Positions 1-9,894 of a stretch of 64,000 nucleotides of DNA are shown here, piece by piece (the first letter of the stretch is position 1; every line of letters begins with the position of its first letter). The notes under the pieces were generated by a model, which saw nothing but the letters and a program-made list of their open reading frames with translations, was not told the origin of the DNA and did no database searches. A program made the position numbers and the translations under genes. The DNA is from Roseibium sp. (GTDB taxonomy: Bacteria; Pseudomonadota; Alphaproteobacteria; Rhizobiales; Stappiaceae), in assembly GCA_017643925.1 (NCBI GenBank), contig JAEPML010000013.1, forward strand, positions 95,398 through 159,397, read 5' to 3'.

Positions 1-797
1 GGGAAGGGGACCGGATCGTCGGACCTTTCTCCGCAGTCTGGTACGTTCTTTTTGTTTTGCCGATGTTTTTCCTCGTACCGGACTCACCGGCACGCGCCCG
101 TATTGGACCTGCGATCCGCGAGGGACTGTCGAGTCTCAAGGAGAGTCTCTCCCAGGCTCGTTCCAACAAGAACATCTTCCTATTCCTGATTGCCAATCTT
201 TCCCTGAAAGATGGTCTCGTTGCGCTGTTTGCCTTTGGTGGCATCTATTCCGAAGGCCAGCTTGGCTGGACCACGATCGAGATCGGCATCTTCGGGATCC
301 TGCTCACCATTACCGGTACGCTGGGGCTGATCCTCGGTGGTCCGATGGATGACAGGTTCGGTGCCAAACCGGTCCTGATCTTTTCCCTGATCGTGCTGAT
401 CATCTGCAGCGTGGGCATGATTTCCGTCGACGAAACAACAGTGTTCTTTGTCATCAAGGTTCAGGCTGCGCCCGAGGGCGCGATGTTTGCATCGCTGCCC
501 GAACAGATCTTCATCACCCTGGGCGGGCTGATCGGGGCTGTCTCCGGCCCCTTGCAGGCTTCCTGCCGCAGTCTCCTGGTCAGGTTGGCGCCGCACGCGC
601 ACATGACCCAGTATTTTGGTCTGCTGGCCCTTTCCGGTAAGGTCACCAGCTTCCTTGGCCCGCTTGCCGTCGGCATTGTGACCGCCTTGACCGCAAGTCA
701 GCGCGCCGGCATGTCGGTGATCATCGTATTTTTCGCGTTCGCCCTGTTTCTGCTGATGCTGGTTCGGGAAAACCGGTCTCCAGAGACCGAGACCTGA
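1..797 (+). CDS. MFS transporter, UMF1/Atg22-like (3' part)
   Basis: The reading frame is open from base 3 to the TGA at 795-797, so the gene starts before the window; the Met codon at 57 lies in a membrane segment and is not the start. About 265 C-terminal residues are visible. They hold several hydrophobic helices, a cytoplasmic loop rich in Arg and Ser after the first visible helix, and a loop with [11 protein letters not shown] typical of the major facilitator family. The overall pattern ([35 protein letters not shown]) resembles the UMF1/Atg22-like subfamily, in which bacterial members have no firmly known substrate. It is followed by a strong hairpin terminator and faces purH. Confidence 0.8.
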   Translation, partial: EGDRIVGPFSAVWYVLFVLPMFFLVPDSPARARIGPAIREGLSSLKESLSQARSNKNIFLFLIANLSLKDGLVALFAFGGIYSEGQLGWTTIEIGIFGILLTITGTLGLILGGPMDDRFGAKPVLIFSLIVLIICSVGMISVDETTVFFVIKVQAAPEGAMFASLPEQIFITLGGLIGAVSGPLQASCRSLLVRLAPHAHMTQYFGLLALSGKVTSFLGPLAVGIVTALTASQRAGMSVIIVFFAFALFLLMLVRENRSPETET

Positions 798-806
798 AAC
801 AAAAAA

Positions 807-832
807 CGCCCGGGAATGACCGGGCGCCTTTT
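807..832. terminator. Bidirectional terminator between MFS gene and purH
   Basis: A perfect 7-bp stem, CGCCCGG at 807-813 and CCGGGCG at 820-826 with a 6-nt loop, has a run of six A on its left (801-806) and CCTTTTCTCATTTT on its right. It can therefore terminate both the rightward MFS gene and the leftward purH gene. Confidence 0.85.
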
Positions 833-855
833 CTCATTTTCCAATGTCGCCGGGA

Positions 856-2472
856 TCAGTGCCTGAAATGGCGCATACCGGTCATGACCATTGCCAAGCC
901 GGCCTCGTCGGCGGCGGCGATCACGTCATCGTCGCGCATGGAACCGCCAGGCTGGATCACGGCTGTCGCGCCGGCTTCCGCGGCCGACAACAGTCCATCG
1001 GCGAACGGGAAGAACGCGTCGGACGCCACCACGCATCCCTTGGTGAGCGGTGTGCTCAACCCGGCCGCCTCGGTTGCATCCAGCGCCTTGCGCGCAGCAA
1101 TGCGGGCCGAATCCACCCGGCTCATCTGGCCTGCCCCGACACCAACCGTTGCACCGTCCTTGGCATAGACAATCGCATTGGACTTGACGTGTTTGGCAAC
1201 ACGGAAGGCAAATTTGAGGTCGGCGAGTTCCTGGTCACTCGGTGCACGTTTTGTAACGACCTTCAGATCAAGATCATCAACAACGCCATTGTCGCGGGAT
1301 TGCACCAGCAGACCACCGGCCACGGATTTGACAAACAGACCCTGCGCACGGGCATCGGCAAGCCCGCCGGTCACCAGAAGCCTCAGGTTCTTCTTCGCGG
1401 CAATGATCTCAAGCGCTGCTTCATCCGCGTCCGGGGCAATGATGACCTCGGTGAAGATCTTGACAATTTCTTCCGCCGCAGCCGCATCCAGGGTCTTGTT
1501 CAGGGCAACAATGCCGCCAAAGGCAGACACAGGATCGCAGCGGAGCGCCTTTTCATAGGCCTCTTTCAGGTTAGCACCCTCGGCGACACCGCACGGGTTG
1601 GCGTGCTTGATGATGGCAACGGCACTTGTCCGATCCGGGTCGAATTCGCTGACAAGCTCGAACGCGGCGTCCGTGTCGTTGATGTTGTTGTAGGAAAGCG
1701 TCTTGCCCTGCAGCTGCTTTGCGGTCGCGACACCCGGGCGGTTTTCACCGGTCTTGTAAAAACCGGCAGTCTGATGCGGGTTCTCGCCATAGCGCATGAC
1801 CTCGGCCAGCTCGCCGCCAACGGCCCGGTGCGCAGGTGTTGCCTCGTCAAGTTGATCGGCCATCCAGTTTGACACTGCCGCGTCATAGGCCGCGGTGCGC
1901 GCAAAGGCCTTCAGGGCGAGCTTCTTGCGCAGCGCGATTGGAGACTGCCCCTCATTTGCGTCCAGCTCGGCAACCACGGCGTCGTAGTCGCCCGGGTCGG
2001 TGACCACGGTCACATAGGCATGGTTCTTGGCTGCTGCGCGGGTCATGGCCGGCCCGCCGATATCAATGTTCTCGATCCCTGTCGCATAGTCGGCTCCCGA
2101 CGCGACAACCTGTTCGAACGGATAGAGATTTCCGCAGAAAAGGTCGATGCCGGTAATGCCGTGCTCACCCATCGCCGTCTGGTGATCGGCATCGTCGCGG
2201 ATGGCAAGCAAGCCCCCGTGCACATTCGGATGCAGGGTTTTCACACGGCCATCCATGATTTCCGGAAAGCCGGTTACCTCGGAGATGTCGAGAACCGCCA
2301 GGCCAGCGTCCTTCAAAGCCTTGTAGGAACCGCCCGTGGAAACGAGTTCGACACCGCGGTCTGCCAGTGCCTTGGCGAAATCGACAAGACCGGTCTTGTC
2401 GAAGACTGACAGCAGCGCGCGCTTGACGGGAACCAGTTCGGGAACAGGAACGGCTTTGGACACAATGGCCAT
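856..2472 (-). CDS. purH: Bifunctional AICAR transformylase / IMP cyclohydrolase
   Basis: Catalyses the last two steps of purine synthesis: formyl transfer from 10-formyl-THF to AICAR, then ring closure to IMP, in the cytosol. The N-terminal ~150 residues form the MGS-like cyclohydrolase domain ([40 protein letters not shown]). The rest is the transformylase domain, with [27 protein letters not shown] and the C-terminal [13 protein letters not shown] and GMRHFRH. Length 538 aa is normal. The ATG at 2472 is preferred because GAGG lies 8 nt upstream; an in-frame TTG five codons earlier overlaps that site. It is the last gene of a leftward block htpX-rsmB-heparinase-purH that is common in alphaproteobacteria. 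Confidence 0.97.
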   Translation of the reverse strand: MAIVSKAVPVPELVPVKRALLSVFDKTGLVDFAKALADRGVELVSTGGSYKALKDAGLAVLDISEVTGFPEIMDGRVKTLHPNVHGGLLAIRDDADHQTAMGEHGITGIDLFCGNLYPFEQVVASGADYATGIENIDIGGPAMTRAAAKNHAYVTVVTDPGDYDAVVAELDANEGQSPIALRKKLALKAFARTAAYDAAVSNWMADQLDEATPAHRAVGGELAEVMRYGENPHQTAGFYKTGENRPGVATAKQLQGKTLSYNNINDTDAAFELVSEFDPDRTSAVAIIKHANPCGVAEGANLKEAYEKALRCDPVSAFGGIVALNKTLDAAAAEEIVKIFTEVIIAPDADEAALEIIAAKKNLRLLVTGGLADARAQGLFVKSVAGGLLVQSRDNGVVDDLDLKVVTKRAPSDQELADLKFAFRVAKHVKSNAIVYAKDGATVGVGAGQMSRVDSARIAARKALDATEAAGLSTPLTKGCVVASDAFFPFADGLLSAAEAGATAVIQPGGSMRDDDVIAAADEAGLAMVMTGMRHFRH

Positions 2473-2546
2473 GAGTTTGCCTCGCAAATAGGGACGGGAG
2501 TGGGATCTCGGCGTCGCCCTATCACGATTGCAAGCAAATCGAAAGG

Positions 2547-4331
2547 TTATTGGCTCTCTTCGCCGTCCTTTTGGTCTTCTTCCAGGGGAAGTTCCTCGAT
2601 TTCATCGAAATCGCTGGTGCCACGGCGGCTCAGTTTGGCCGTCGCCGTCTTGCGGAACTGCCAGGAAACGGAGGGCGTTTCCAGCAGGCTGCCGGCAACG
2701 ACGATCTGTTCGGTCTTGCGGTGACCAAACACGTCGGAAAGATAGATGCTCTCTTCCAGCAGGATTTCGCTGCCCGGCGCCTCGAATTCCCAGGCCTCGC
2801 CATCCCGGCAAACAAGCAGGATTGCCGATCCGCCGCGCAGAAGCGAGGTACGCAGGCCTGGATGAAGGTGGAAACGGATCGCAAATTTTTGCGAACGGTC
2901 CACGTCGCCAATGGCTTGAAACGTGTCGATACCGTCCAGAACGGTACCATCACCCGACAGGCGCATGTCCCGCTCGTGCACGACATTGTAGTCGGCGGCA
3001 TAACCGTCATGAGACGCAGTCACCCGGCTTCCTGCCTGATCGTCTTCACGCTCCACCGGGACATCATTCGGTCCGGACAGGATCGGTGCGCCCAACATGT
3101 GACCGAATGGCTTTTCAGACAGGAACCGGCAGGAGGACGTGTCTTCGATGGAAACCGTGGAATGGGCCGCGGTGGACCGGCTGACCTTGCGCCAGATCGG
3201 ATTGGATTTTGGAGAAACACCGCAATTGACCACGATGCGGTTCACGCCGGACGAAAACTCGAAGGACAGGCATCCTGCATGAGCATCTCCCGACACGCCC
3301 AGCGCCGGTGTTGGACCGGCATCCATCAGGACCACGGAATTTGTACCGCTGAGGCGTTGATAGCCCGAATGAGGTGCGTTGACCGGGGGCGCGCCGCGCG
3401 CGTCGTCATAGGCCAGGATGGTGGCCACAAGGTCGCTCGGTGTGGACCCCATACCGTTGAAATGCGCAAGCGCCCCATCGCCATGCCGGAAAAAACGAAG
3501 GAGCGGCATCATCCGGTCAACGGATTGCAGCATCGACGGTGGCATTTCCAGACCCTGCGAGACAAACGCCTGACGGATTGGCAGGAGATCCGCCAGGATA
3601 TCGATCAAGGCGCGCGGGTTCCGGGAAATATGCCCGCCATCAGGCAGGATCTGGCGCATCAACTCGTGGTCCAGGCGCCGGAAACTCTGCCGCGCAAAAC
3701 GTCCCTGGCCCGCCATGGAAATGCAGGCAGCCGTGATTGCAAGAGCTGCCTGCAACCGTTCCACGCCGTCGTCCGTCTCATTGATGGTCTGCCGCAGGTA
3801 GCGCACCTGGCGGGCAAGCGACTTCACGAAGCTTCTGTAAAACTCGTGGTCGCCGTCCTGCAAAACGAATGGCGAATGGGCCAACCAGGACAGGATCCGC
3901 CGGGTGACAACCGATGCCTCCCAGCCGATGTCATGCCAGCGACCGCTATACCGGATCCAGTCCTCGACCAGGGCGCGGGCATTCTGACGGGCAATCTGGC
4001 TGTCGGAGGCGCGCAGGTCCCTGAGCCAGCCGAAGCTGTGCAGTTCACGCTGCCAGTCTTCGTGGACAGCCTGCAACTCGAAGGGAGAACGGCCTTGCGT
4101 TTCCACAAGGTGACCGGAGAAAAGAAATCGCCCGCCATAAATGTCGGCAGCGTTGGTCGCATCGGCCGTGCGAAGATCCTGGGGAGCAATGAGCAGGCGC
4201 GAGGGTACGGACGTGAAGGGACGCAGGCGGAACACAGGTCCACCATGCACCCATTTCAGGGTCCGTTGCCAAACATGCTGTGCCACAAGACGCCAGATTC
4301 GGCTTCTTTCAGACAGGCTTGCGATATTCAC
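2547..4331 (-). CDS. Heparinase II/III family protein
   Basis: A 594-aa protein with an all-helical N-terminal half, including RDLRASDS and [21 protein letters not shown] near residues 90-140, followed by a beta-rich C-terminal domain ([40 protein letters not shown]). That is the layout of the heparinase II/III family of polysaccharide lyases. The natural substrate of the alphaproteobacterial members next to rsmB and purH is not established, and no signal peptide is obvious. The start is a GTG at 4331 with GGGGA about 10 nt upstream; an in-frame stop lies eight codons before it. It ends about 75 nt before purH and very likely shares its transcript. Confidence 0.85.
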   Translation of the reverse strand: MNIASLSERSRIWRLVAQHVWQRTLKWVHGGPVFRLRPFTSVPSRLLIAPQDLRTADATNAADIYGGRFLFSGHLVETQGRSPFELQAVHEDWQRELHSFGWLRDLRASDSQIARQNARALVEDWIRYSGRWHDIGWEASVVTRRILSWLAHSPFVLQDGDHEFYRSFVKSLARQVRYLRQTINETDDGVERLQAALAITAACISMAGQGRFARQSFRRLDHELMRQILPDGGHISRNPRALIDILADLLPIRQAFVSQGLEMPPSMLQSVDRMMPLLRFFRHGDGALAHFNGMGSTPSDLVATILAYDDARGAPPVNAPHSGYQRLSGTNSVVLMDAGPTPALGVSGDAHAGCLSFEFSSGVNRIVVNCGVSPKSNPIWRKVSRSTAAHSTVSIEDTSSCRFLSEKPFGHMLGAPILSGPNDVPVEREDDQAGSRVTASHDGYAADYNVVHERDMRLSGDGTVLDGIDTFQAIGDVDRSQKFAIRFHLHPGLRTSLLRGGSAILLVCRDGEAWEFEAPGSEILLEESIYLSDVFGHRKTEQIVVAGSLLETPSVSWQFRKTATAKLSRRGTSDFDEIEELPLEEDQKDGEESQ

Positions 4332-4458
4332 CCCACCATCCCCAACACCGATGGTTCACGCGCGACACTGGATACTCTCCGTATTAAAACTCGGAAACCA
4401 ACCATTAAGGTTAGCATTTCTTTTAAAGAATCATTGCAAGTGAACTCTTTATGCCGCG

Positions 4459-5835
4459 TTAAGACCGCCGGAATCGGGCTGCAAAAAAGCCGTCCATTCC
4501 CTTGATCTCGGCGTTAAGTGACGCAGCGTGAGACGGCAGACACCGCAAGTACCCATTTTCCGTGACACAATGATCAAGGTTGCCGATTTCTGTTGCCGCG
4601 ACCGGCACAAGCTCAATCTTGCCGCCTTGCCGCTCCAGAAAGGCATCTGCCTGTGCCTCGCCTTCAGCCCGTTCAAGCGAACAGGTACAGTAGACAATCA
4701 GGCCACCGGGCTTCACCCATTCGACAACGCGGTCGAGCAGTTCCGACTGTATTTCACTCAATTTCTCAATGTCATAAGGCTTCTTGATCCAGGCAACATC
4801 CGGATGCCGCCGGATCGTTCCGGTTGCGCTGCAGGGGGCATCCAGCAGGATCACGTCAAACGGTTCATCCGGTTCGTATTTCCTCAGATCGCTTGCAACG
4901 GTCGCAACCTCCAGACCGAGCCGGGTCATATTTTCTTCAAGCCGTTTCAGGCGTCCCTTGGAAATGTCGATTGCGGTGACCTGCGCACCGGCTGCGGCAA
5001 GTTGAGCCGTCTTGCCACCTGGTGCCGCGCACAGGTCAGCGGCTTTCAGGCCTTCCACGTTTCCAAGAAGACGGGCAGGCAATGCGGCCGCGGCATCCTG
5101 AACCCACCAGCTTCCGGTGTCGAATCCTTCAAGCTGGTCTACTGCGCCCTTTCGCGACAAACGCACGCTGTCGACGCCAACGATCGTGCCCCCAAGCTTT
5201 TGCGCCCAGCCTGCAGCATCTGACTTTACACTCAGATCGAGCGCGGCTTCGCTTTGATGCGCTCTGGAAATATCCCTTGCGGTCTCCGCGCCATAGGCCT
5301 CCTGCCAGCTTTCCAGCAGCCATTCCGGCGTATTCCGGGTTTCCGGGTCCAGATCCTCGGTGATCATGTCCCGTTCGCGCCCGAGACGACGGAGCACTCC
5401 GTTGACCAGCCCCTTGTAGGGCCTTGCCCGGCGATCCATGCCAGCATGATCCACCGCCAACGATACGGAGGCCCGGTCCGGAATATCCAGGAAAAGCATC
5501 TGGGCAATGGCGACATGCAGGATGTCGAGGACCCGGCCGGTCTTCTCCGGGATCTGGCGGTCCAGCAATCGCTCGAGAATTTCGGATATCTCCCCGCGAT
5601 GGCGCAGTGACGCACCCACGATCGCCCGCACCAGCGACCGGTCGTTCGCAGCAAGAACGCGATAACCGGAATGGCCCGACGCCACGTCGAGCTCACCATC
5701 CAAGGGTCTTTTCTTGTGCACTACGTTTCCCAGGATATCTGCTGCCACCTTGCGCGCAGCAAATCCGGGTTTTTCTGGTTTCTCAGCCTTGTCTGGGCCC
5801 GAAGATCCCGATTTTTTATGCGGCCGTCTGCTCAA
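4459..5835 (-). CDS. rsmB: 16S rRNA (cytosine-967-C5)-methyltransferase
   Basis: SAM-dependent m5C methyltransferase acting on 16S rRNA C967. An N-terminal NusB-like helical domain (residues ~25-160: AADILGNVV, RSLVRAIVGASLRHRG) is followed by the Rossmann methyltransferase domain with AADLCAAPGGKTAQLAA (SAM site), the first catalytic Cys motif DAPCSATGTIRRHPD, and the nucleophile motif YCTCSLERAEGE. The open frame continues to an ATG at 5904, but that ATG has no ribosome site and lies just upstream of a strong hairpin (5863-5893) that looks like the htpX terminator. I favour the TTG at 5835, preceded by GGAAAAG, giving 458 aa. The start is an inference. Confidence 0.9.
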   Translation of the reverse strand: MSRRPHKKSGSSGPDKAEKPEKPGFAARKVAADILGNVVHKKRPLDGELDVASGHSGYRVLAANDRSLVRAIVGASLRHRGEISEILERLLDRQIPEKTGRVLDILHVAIAQMLFLDIPDRASVSLAVDHAGMDRRARPYKGLVNGVLRRLGRERDMITEDLDPETRNTPEWLLESWQEAYGAETARDISRAHQSEAALDLSVKSDAAGWAQKLGGTIVGVDSVRLSRKGAVDQLEGFDTGSWWVQDAAAALPARLLGNVEGLKAADLCAAPGGKTAQLAAAGAQVTAIDISKGRLKRLEENMTRLGLEVATVASDLRKYEPDEPFDVILLDAPCSATGTIRRHPDVAWIKKPYDIEKLSEIQSELLDRVVEWVKPGGLIVYCTCSLERAEGEAQADAFLERQGGKIELVPVAATEIGNLDHCVTENGYLRCLPSHAASLNAEIKGMDGFFAARFRRS

Positions 5836-5862
5836 GTGTCTTTTCCAATTTTCCAAAACCAA

Positions 5863-5893
5863 GCGCCGCAGACCGGAGATCCGGCTGCGGCGC
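5863..5893 (-). terminator. Hairpin after htpX, ahead of rsmB
   Basis: GCGCCGCAG at 5863-5871 pairs perfectly with CTGCGGCGC at 5885-5893, and the inside (CCGGAGATCCGG) can pair further. Read leftward it is followed by TTGGTTTTGG, a weak U-rich tail. It sits 65 nt past the htpX stop and upstream of the likely rsmB start, so it may end or attenuate htpX transcription. Confidence 0.6.
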
Positions 5894-5957
5894 AATGCGT
5901 GCATTCTAGGCCGAGCAGCGCTCGGGGATAAGATGTTTTTATCTCAGGTGGTTTGGC

Positions 5958-6917
5958 TCAGCCCCAGGGACCTTTGGGCCGCTGCGGGGTACGGGGTGGT
6001 GCCTGCCGGCTATCGCCACCCCAGGGCCCAGATGCAGAAGGCGCTCCGCCGGAAAAGGAGGAACGACCACCAGTCCCGAGACCAGCACTGGACAGCTTGC
6101 GAAGCTCGTCAATCCGGTTCTGCGTATTCGGGTGGGTAGAGAACAGGTTGTCCATGCGCTCACCCGACAACGGGTTCATGATGAACATATGCGCGGTCGC
6201 CGGATTGGCCTCGGCATCCGGATTGTGGATGCGCTCGACCCCGCCCGCAATCTTGTTCAGAGCCGAAGCCAGCCACATGGGCTCTCCGCAAATCTGCGCA
6301 CCCATGCGGTCCGCGGCATATTCCCGGGTTCGAGAGATCGCCATCTGAACGACCATAGCTGCCATGGGAGCGACAATCATCATCAGCAACATCCCGACAA
6401 TCCCCAGCGGGTTGTTCCGGTTGCCGCCGAAAAAGAACGCAAAATTCGCCAGCATCGAGATAGCGCCGGCAATTGTCGCGGTGATCGTCATGATCAGCGT
6501 GTCATGGTTTTTCACATGGGCAAGCTCGTGGGCCATGACGCCGGCAATCTCTTCGGGCGTCAGCATGTCGAGCAGGCCCGTTGTCGCCGCGACCGCGGCA
6601 TTTTGGGGGTTCCGGCCAGTCGCAAAGGCATTGGGTTGCGGATTGTTGATGATATAGACCTTGGGCATCGGCAACTCGGCATTCTGCGCCAGCCGTTGCA
6701 CCATCCGGTAGAATTCAGGCGCGGACCGCTCGTCAACCTCCTTGGCATGGTGCATGCGCAAGACCATCTTGTCCGCGTTCCAGTAGCTGAACAGATTCAT
6801 GGCTGCGGCAATGGCAAGGGCGATCATCATGCCGGCCTGTCCACCGATCATGAATCCGATACCCATGAAAAGGGCGGTCATCGCCGCCAGAAGCATTGCT
6901 GTGCGAATATAGTTCAT
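5958..6917 (-). CDS. htpX: HtpX membrane zinc metalloprotease
   Basis: Inner-membrane M48 family endopeptidase used in quality control of membrane proteins, with its active site facing the cytoplasm. Two hydrophobic segments lie within residues 1-45, the zinc motif HELAH within [13 protein letters not shown] at about 133-145, and the third ligand region [12 protein letters not shown] near residue 210. Two more hydrophobic segments lie between them. The C-terminus carries [14 protein letters not shown] and then a 45-residue Gly/Pro/Ser-rich tail, a known feature of alphaproteobacterial HtpX. Length 319 aa. It is divergent from the DUF1674 gene, with 153 nt between the starts. Confidence 0.95.
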   Translation of the reverse strand: MNYIRTAMLLAAMTALFMGIGFMIGGQAGMMIALAIAAAMNLFSYWNADKMVLRMHHAKEVDERSAPEFYRMVQRLAQNAELPMPKVYIINNPQPNAFATGRNPQNAAVAATTGLLDMLTPEEIAGVMAHELAHVKNHDTLIMTITATIAGAISMLANFAFFFGGNRNNPLGIVGMLLMMIVAPMAAMVVQMAISRTREYAADRMGAQICGEPMWLASALNKIAGGVERIHNPDAEANPATAHMFIMNPLSGERMDNLFSTHPNTQNRIDELRKLSSAGLGTGGRSSFSGGAPSASGPWGGDSRQAPPRTPQRPKGPWG

Positions 6918-7070
6918 CGCCGCCTTGGTCCGTTTCCTGTTCTGTCTGTCTCAAAATTATCGATGCGCACCGGGAGCGCAATCCCGTAAAGAAGATGGGG
7001 ATTGCTGCCATTCCTGACAAGTTTAGCCTATATAACGTGACAAACACGTAATCCGAAATGGCAGGAACCG

Positions 7071-7334
7071 ATGTCCGACAAGCCTCAAAACCCGGTAGAC
7101 GCTTTCTCGCAGACCGAAGTGCCATCTTTGAAAACCGATGTCGAAGAAGCACCGAAGAAGAAATTCGAGGACCTGCCACCCGCCGCACAGCGCGCGCTGA
7201 TGGAAGCCGAAGAGCGCCGCAAGGCAATCGACGCGAAACAGAAGGCCATGCCCGACGAGATCAACGGGCGAGGCGGCCTTGAACCGACCCGCTACGATGA
7301 CTGGGAGATCAAGGGGCTCACCGTAGACTTCTGA
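7071..7334 (+). CDS. DUF1674 / SDHAF4-like succinate dehydrogenase assembly factor
   Basis: An 87-aa acidic protein whose last ~20 residues (GGLEPTRYDDWEIKG, ending VDF) match the conserved C-terminal box of the DUF1674 family. The eukaryotic member SDHAF4 helps load or protect flavinylated SdhA during complex II assembly; the role in bacteria is inferred from that homology. The N-terminal half is Lys/Glu-rich and probably disordered. It starts at ATG 7071 and is followed after 5 nt by the HEAT-like gene at 7340, so the two are likely cotranscribed. Confidence 0.85.
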   Translation: MSDKPQNPVDAFSQTEVPSLKTDVEEAPKKKFEDLPPAAQRALMEAEERRKAIDAKQKAMPDEINGRGGLEPTRYDDWEIKGLTVDF

Positions 7335-7339
7335 GAAGC

Positions 7340-7858
7340 ATGAGAGACACTCTTTCAGGCATTCTGAAAAGCTGGGACGGCAAGGCCACAGCTCCTCTTG
7401 AGGAAGCTTACGCCGATTATCGGGACCATCCGGGATTTCTCGTCACCCTGACTGAGCTCTGTCAGACCGAAGAGCATCAACGCGCAGCAACCTGGCTCCT
7501 GAAGCACCACTTCGACCAGAAGAAGGGCCCCTTGGCGCGAAACCTGACGGAATTGCACATAAAGTCGCTACCGGTTCTCGCTCACTGGGAAACCAAGCTG
7601 CATGTCCTGCAATATCTGGAGCACCTCACGATCACAAGCGACGACAAGGTAGCGCTTTGCGCGTTTGTCGACCGCGAAACCTCAAGCGAGAACAAGCTGG
7701 TGCGCGCCTGGGCCTATTATGGACTGGCAACACTCGCACAGCGGTTCCCGGAGCATAAAACGTCGGCTCTCGAGCAGCTGCACACTGCCCAGGAAACCGA
7801 AAGCGCAGGTTCGATCAAGGTCAGGATACGTAAGGCCCTGCAAAAACTGGCGGACTGA
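7340..7858 (+). CDS. Hypothetical HEAT-like helical protein
   Basis: A 172-aa soluble protein of paired amphipathic helices (LTELCQTEEHQRAATWLLKH, LVRAWAYYGLATLAQRFPEH, KVRIRKALQKLAD), which looks like HEAT or ARM-type repeats. I do not recognise a named family. There is no signal peptide, membrane segment or catalytic motif. It lies 5 nt behind the DUF1674 gene and its stop is only 2 nt from the stop of the convergent SGNH hydrolase. Scaffold-like proteins of this kind usually bind other proteins, but no partner can be named. Confidence 0.75.
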   Translation: MRDTLSGILKSWDGKATAPLEEAYADYRDHPGFLVTLTELCQTEEHQRAATWLLKHHFDQKKGPLARNLTELHIKSLPVLAHWETKLHVLQYLEHLTITSDDKVALCAFVDRETSSENKLVRAWAYYGLATLAQRFPEHKTSALEQLHTAQETESAGSIKVRIRKALQKLAD

Positions 7859-7860
7859 CC

Positions 7861-8520
7861 TCAATCGGTCAACAACTTGCGAACCTTGTCCGCAACAGCC
7901 TTGGCCAAATCCGCCTGCGGCGCCGCCTCGAAGTGGATGGCATCGATCTCGCTGGTTGAAATTACCGTACCGGCATCAAAAAAGGCCACGCCGTAATCCT
8001 GGGCGAGCTGCGAATAGACACCCGCAAGAAGCCGCGACTGTGCGCCGCCATGCGCATTCGAATAGACGCCTTCAAACTCCTTGCCGGTGAAGTCACCAAG
8101 CGGTGGCGGCGCCATCAGCAAGACCCGAGGAGCCCGTCCCTCAACATCGTCTGTCGGCTGGATCGCTGAAAACACGAGGCGGCCCATCGCCTTGCCAATG
8201 GCATCCGCACTCATGCTGAACCGGTCCTGCAGGTCATTGGTGCCCAGCATGATGATCAGGACGTCGATCGGCATGTGTGTCTTGCGCACGGTCGCCAGAT
8301 GTTCCAGCCCGTTCTTGTCACCGCGCACCGGATCTTCAAAAACGGTCGTGCGGCCATTGACGCCTTCTTCAACCACATGAAATCGCTCACCAAGCTCTTT
8401 CTGCAGCAATCGTGTCCAGCGAACGGAATGGCCATAGCGGGACTTGTCGATCGGGTTGAAACCCCAGGTAAGACTGTCACCGAAACAGACAACGGATATG
8501 GGTTCGTTTTCGCCGGACAT
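7861..8520 (-). CDS. SGNH/GDSL hydrolase, arylesterase-like
   Basis: A serine esterase or lipase of the SGNH fold. Block I is VCFGDSLTWGF near residues 9-19 (nucleophile Ser), followed by the oxyanion Gly region (VNGRTTVF), the GxND block LGTNDLQ, and the C-terminal DAIHFE with the catalytic Asp-x-x-His. The likely substrates are short-chain esters; the physiological one is unknown. The ATG at 8520 is preferred, with AAGGA 8 nt upstream; a GTG eight codons earlier is possible but lies ahead of that site. No signal peptide is visible, so it is probably cytosolic (219 aa). Confidence 0.85.
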   Translation of the reverse strand: MSGENEPISVVCFGDSLTWGFNPIDKSRYGHSVRWTRLLQKELGERFHVVEEGVNGRTTVFEDPVRGDKNGLEHLATVRKTHMPIDVLIIMLGTNDLQDRFSMSADAIGKAMGRLVFSAIQPTDDVEGRAPRVLLMAPPPLGDFTGKEFEGVYSNAHGGAQSRLLAGVYSQLAQDYGVAFFDAGTVISTSEIDAIHFEAAPQADLAKAVADKVRKLLTD

Positions 8521-8646
8521 CAGTTTTTCCTTATCAAGCAGCACAGGGACCCGGATTTTGACCGGAGAAAAACATGAAATTATCGCCTCCCCCGCTCTTG
8601 GTTAATAAGAGATTTACCATGCAGGCGATAGGGTCGGTTCAAAGTT

Positions 8647-9894
8647 ATGCGTAACGACTGCGGATCATTCATGATTGCCAGCCAAAGAGCCTATCAGCGC
8701 GGCGCTGCCCTGCCGAGCTCCAATCCGTTTCAACGCCTTGCCGAATTGCTTGCCGGCGAGTCCCCGGGGCTTGACCCGATCATCATGACCATCGGTGAGC
8801 CGCAACACGCAATTCCGGACTTCACGGCAGAAGTCCTGATGGAGAACATGGCCGATTTCCGGCGTTATCCACCCATTGCCGGATCGCCTGAGTTTCGTGC
8901 GACAGTGGCCGGCTGGCTGGACAAGCGCTATCAGCTCGACGGCATGATTGACGTTGACCACGGCGTTTTGCCGCTCAACGGATCAAGGGAAGGGCTGTCC
9001 TTCGGCGCGATCGCCGCCCGCGACCAGCTCGACAAGGGCCTGGAGCATCCCGCCGTGATCCTGCCCAATCCCTTCTACCAGACCTATGCGGCCGCAGCCC
9101 ATGTGGCCGATGGTGAATCGATCCTGCTGGACGCGGTGCCAGGCAACAACTTCCTGCCGGATCTTGACAGCCTCGATCCCGATCTTCTGGCCCGGACGGT
9201 GGCGTTCTACGTGGCATCGCCGACCAATCCTGAAGGGTTTGTGGCCGACATTGCCTACTGGCAGCGTCTCATCACGATGGCCCGCAAGCATCGGTTCTTC
9301 ATCTTTGCCGACGAGTGCTACTCCGAGATTTACCGGGAGGTTCCTCCTCCCGGCATCCTAGAGGCGGCCAAGACCATGGGGAACGGCTTCGCCAACATCA
9401 TCGTGCTGAACTCGCTCTCCAAACGATCCAATCTGGCCGGATTGCGGTGTGGTTTCGCAGCGGGAGATCCGGATTTCCTGAAAAAATGGTCTCGATTCCG
9501 CGGGCTCGCGGCCCCTCAGGTCCCATTGCCGGCACAGGCAGTTGCGGTCAGGGCCTACCAGGACGAAGCGCATGTCATCGAAAACAGGCGTCTTTACAAT
9601 GAAAAATTCGAAGTGGCCGAGCGGCTGCTTTCACCCATTCTCGGCAAGGTGACACCGGAGGCAGGATTCTTCCTGTGGCTCGACATCGAGAAATGGGGCG
9701 ACGCCGTTTCAGTCACCAAGGACCTGTGGCGGGATATTGGGGTCAAGGTGCTTCCTGGCAGCTTTCTGGCCTCGGACCAGTCGGATGGCAGCAACCCGGG
9801 ACGGACTTACATTCGCGTCGGCCTGGTGGCACCGCTCGAGCAAACCGAGATCGCACTTCAGCGGTTGGCAAACTGGTTGGGAGAAAAGGCATGA
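8647..9894 (+). CDS. Class I/II PLP-dependent aminotransferase, DapC-like
   Basis: Fold-type I aminotransferase of 415 aa. Visible motifs are [14 protein letters not shown] at the N-terminus, [22 protein letters not shown] (cofactor Asn), [12 protein letters not shown] (Asp on the pyridine N) and [16 protein letters not shown] with the PLP lysine. Members of this subfamily beside ftsK are often assigned as N-succinyl-diaminopimelate aminotransferase (lysine and peptidoglycan precursor pathway), but sequence alone does not fix the substrate. Starts at 8647 and 8671 are both possible; neither has a strong ribosome site. Its TGA overlaps the ftsK ATG (ATGA), so translation is probably coupled. 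Confidence 0.85.
   Translation: MRNDCGSFMIASQRAYQRGAALPSSNPFQRLAELLAGESPGLDPIIMTIGEPQHAIPDFTAEVLMENMADFRRYPPIAGSPEFRATVAGWLDKRYQLDGMIDVDHGVLPLNGSREGLSFGAIAARDQLDKGLEHPAVILPNPFYQTYAAAAHVADGESILLDAVPGNNFLPDLDSLDPDLLARTVAFYVASPTNPEGFVADIAYWQRLITMARKHRFFIFADECYSEIYREVPPPGILEAAKTMGNGFANIIVLNSLSKRSNLAGLRCGFAAGDPDFLKKWSRFRGLAAPQVPLPAQAVAVRAYQDEAHVIENRRLYNEKFEVAERLLSPILGKVTPEAGFFLWLDIEKWGDAVSVTKDLWRDIGVKVLPGSFLASDQSDGSNPGRTYIRVGLVAPLEQTEIALQRLANWLGEKA

Noticed and set aside
2550..4505. 651-codon open frame antisense to the heparinase gene
   Set aside because: It mirrors the heparinase and has no domain, sensible start or ribosome site; high-GC antisense frames of this length are common here.
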